Below, one piece after another: positions 62,784-64,000 of a stretch of DNA of 64,000 nucleotides; position 1 is the stretch's first letter, and each line of letters opens with the position of its first letter. Source of the stretch: Halomonas zincidurans B6 (lineage in GTDB: Bacteria > Pseudomonadota > Gammaproteobacteria > Pseudomonadales > Halomonadaceae); contig NZ_JNCK01000001.1 in NCBI RefSeq assembly GCF_000731955.1, forward strand, positions 2,418,001 to 2,482,000, read 5' to 3'. Below the pieces are notes generated by a model. That model was not told the DNA's origin. It was given only the letters and a program-made list of their open reading frames with translations, and made no database searches. The position numbers and the translations under genes were made by a program.

Positions 62784-64000
62784 TCACTTGAGCGTGGTGA
62801 CGGCGGGCTCGGCTGACAGTCCGAGTCCGAGATGGGCCTGCTGGCGCTCGTCGAAATGCCGGAACTGCTTCTGCCATTGCGACGGCTGCGACACGGTCTC
62901 CACCTGCACCGCGGTGACCTTGTACTCGGGACAGTTGGTGGCCCAGTCGGAGTTGTCGGTGGTAATCACGTTGGCGCCGCTGCCCGGATGGTGGAAGGTG
63001 GTGTAAACCACCCCCGGCTGCATGCGTTCGCTGATCTTGCAGCGCAACACGGTCTGCCCCACGCGGCTGGACACGCCCAGCCAGTCGCCCTCGCGAATGC
63101 CGCGCAGCTCGGCGTCGCTGGGATGGATCTCCAGCACGTCCTCTTCATGCCACCGGCTGTTCTCGGTGCGCCGGGTCTGGGCCCCGACGTTGTATTGACT
63201 GAGGATCCGCCCGGTGGTGAGCAGCAGCGGATAGCGCCGGTTGGTACGCTCTTCGGTGGCCACATAGTCGGTGATCGCGAAATGGCCCTTGCCGATGGGA
63301 AAGTCCACTTCGTGCATGGTCGGCGTGCCGTTGGGGTGCGCCTCGTTGCATGGCCACTGGATGCTGCCCAATTCATCCAGCTTGGCGTAGCTGACCCCGG
63401 TGAACGTCGGGGTCAACTGGGCGATCTCGTCCATGATCTCGGAGGGATGGCTGTAGTTCATCGGATAGCCCAAGGCGTTGGCCAGCTCCTGGGTCACCTC
63501 CCAATCCTCCTTGCCGGCTACCGGTGCCATGACCTTGCGTACGCGGTTGATGCGGCGCTCGGCGTTGGTGAAGGTGCCGTTCTTTTCCAGGAAGGTGGAG
63601 CCCGGCAGCAGCACATGGGCGTACTTGGCGGTCTCGTTGAGGAAGATATCCTGCACGATCAGGCAATCCAGCGAAGTGAGTGCGCTTTCCACATGCTGGG
63701 TATTGGGATCGGATTGGGCGATATCCTCACCCTGCACGTACAGCGCCCTGAAGGTACCGGCAATCGCCGCGTCGAACATGTTGGGGATGCGCAGACCCGG
63801 TTCGTCGTCGATCCTGACCTTCCAGACCGCCTCGAAACGCTGGCGCACCGCCGGGTCGGCCACATGCTGATAGCCCGGCAGTTCGTGGGGGAAGGAACCC
63901 ATGTCGCAGGAGCCCTGCACGTTGTTCTGGCCGCGCAACGGGTTGACGCCCACGCCCTCGCGGCCGAGATTGCCGGTGGCCATGGCCAGGTTGGCGATGC
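62784..64000 (-). CDS. fdsA: formate dehydrogenase alpha subunit, C-terminal part (runs off the window)
   Basis: The frame is open to the right edge, so the N-terminal half (iron-sulfur domains and the Cys or Sec ligand) lies outside. The 405 residues visible belong to the molybdopterin oxidoreductase fold: ATGNLGREGVGVNPLRGQNNVQGSCDMG near the edge, VQDIFLNETAKYAHVLLPGSTFLEKNGTFTNAERRINRV, and the MGD-binding C-terminal domain LLLTTGRILSQYNVGAQTRR through SSRVGQTVLRCKISERMQPGVVYTTFHHPGSGANVIT. It oxidises formate to CO2 with NAD+ in complex with the FdsB and FdsG subunits. fdsD follows directly. Confidence 0.93.
   Translation of the reverse strand, partial: IANLAMATGNLGREGVGVNPLRGQNNVQGSCDMGSFPHELPGYQHVADPAVRQRFEAVWKVRIDDEPGLRIPNMFDAAIAGTFRALYVQGEDIAQSDPNTQHVESALTSLDCLIVQDIFLNETAKYAHVLLPGSTFLEKNGTFTNAERRINRVRKVMAPVAGKEDWEVTQELANALGYPMNYSHPSEIMDEIAQLTPTFTGVSYAKLDELGSIQWPCNEAHPNGTPTMHEVDFPIGKGHFAITDYVATEERTNRRYPLLLTTGRILSQYNVGAQTRRTENSRWHEEDVLEIHPSDAELRGIREGDWLGVSSRVGQTVLRCKISERMQPGVVYTTFHHPGSGANVITTDNSDWATNCPEYKVTAVQVETVSQPSQWQKQFRHFDERQQAHLGLGLSAEPAVTTLK

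Overview
The window looks like chromosome from a halophilic gammaproteobacterium of the Halomonas type. This is inferred from gene content (queA-tgt-yajC-secD-secF, guanidinobutyrase pathway, hydroxycarboxylate siderophore locus, FdsA/FdsD formate dehydrogenase) and from the high-GC coding style of most of it. No marker gene proves the genus.

Layout. (1) 1-8260 is a visibly more AT-rich accessory block that ends beside a tRNA-Leu(CAA) gene. It holds an extra Lgt, a translationally coupled thiol-redox operon (redoxin, CcdA-like protein, thioredoxin-reductase-like flavoprotein, glutaredoxin-like protein), small Met- or Cys-rich proteins, a DUF411 protein and CopC/CopD. Decayed IS3, IS1380 and IS66 transposase fragments and an orphan MerR-type promoter lie among them. 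This reads as a copper/heavy-metal island. (2) 8273-14048 is housekeeping: tRNA-Leu, queA, tgt, yajC, secD, secF. (3) 14121-21346 is a catabolic operon with a divergent sigma-54 activator, a clear -24/-12 promoter, guanidinobutyrase (GbuA-like), a YjiH-type carrier, a 2-ketoarginine-decarboxylase-like TPP enzyme (AruI-like) and an aldehyde dehydrogenase (KauB-like). Together they match the arginine transaminase route ending in GABA, and gabD/gabT at 48.3-51.3 kb would carry GABA on to succinate. (4) 21397-39341 is a Fur-box-flanked iron locus: TonB receptor, MFS exporter, binding protein, two FecCD permeases, an RraA-like protein, then on the minus strand five biosynthesis genes in the achromobactin order acsD-acsE-acsC-acsB-acsA, then a FecE-type ATPase and a sucrase/ferredoxin-like protein that may be the ferric-siderophore reductase. 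No diaminobutyrate aminotransferase (acsF) is present.

(5) 39342-43466 is a scrambled mobile-element zone. It has a truncated IS4-family transposase, a 5'-truncated group II intron with an intact maturase, part of a second intron reverse transcriptase into which pieces of the neighbouring MFS gene are spliced, a 203-bp copy of that MFS gene's 5' end, and two copies of a structured non-coding repeat. (6) 43467-54625, mostly minus strand, carries a CDP-alcohol phosphatidyltransferase, an MFS permease, a large DUF1266 protein with internal repeats, gabD and gabT (plus strand), a large catalase, a GlsB/YeaQ-type protein and a DUF924 protein. (7) 54927-64000 carries a sodium:solute symporter, a 54-bp perfect palindrome, an MFS permease, the ycjX-ycjF pair, an AI-2E family permease, a Cof-type HAD phosphatase, formate dehydrogenase delta, and the C-terminal part of the alpha subunit, which runs off the right edge.

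Most noteworthy are the MFS/reverse-transcriptase mosaic at 42206-42953, the 54-bp palindrome at 56649-56702, the sigma-54 control of the guanidinobutyrate operon, and the siderophore locus with its RraA-like and sucrase/ferredoxin-like accessory genes.
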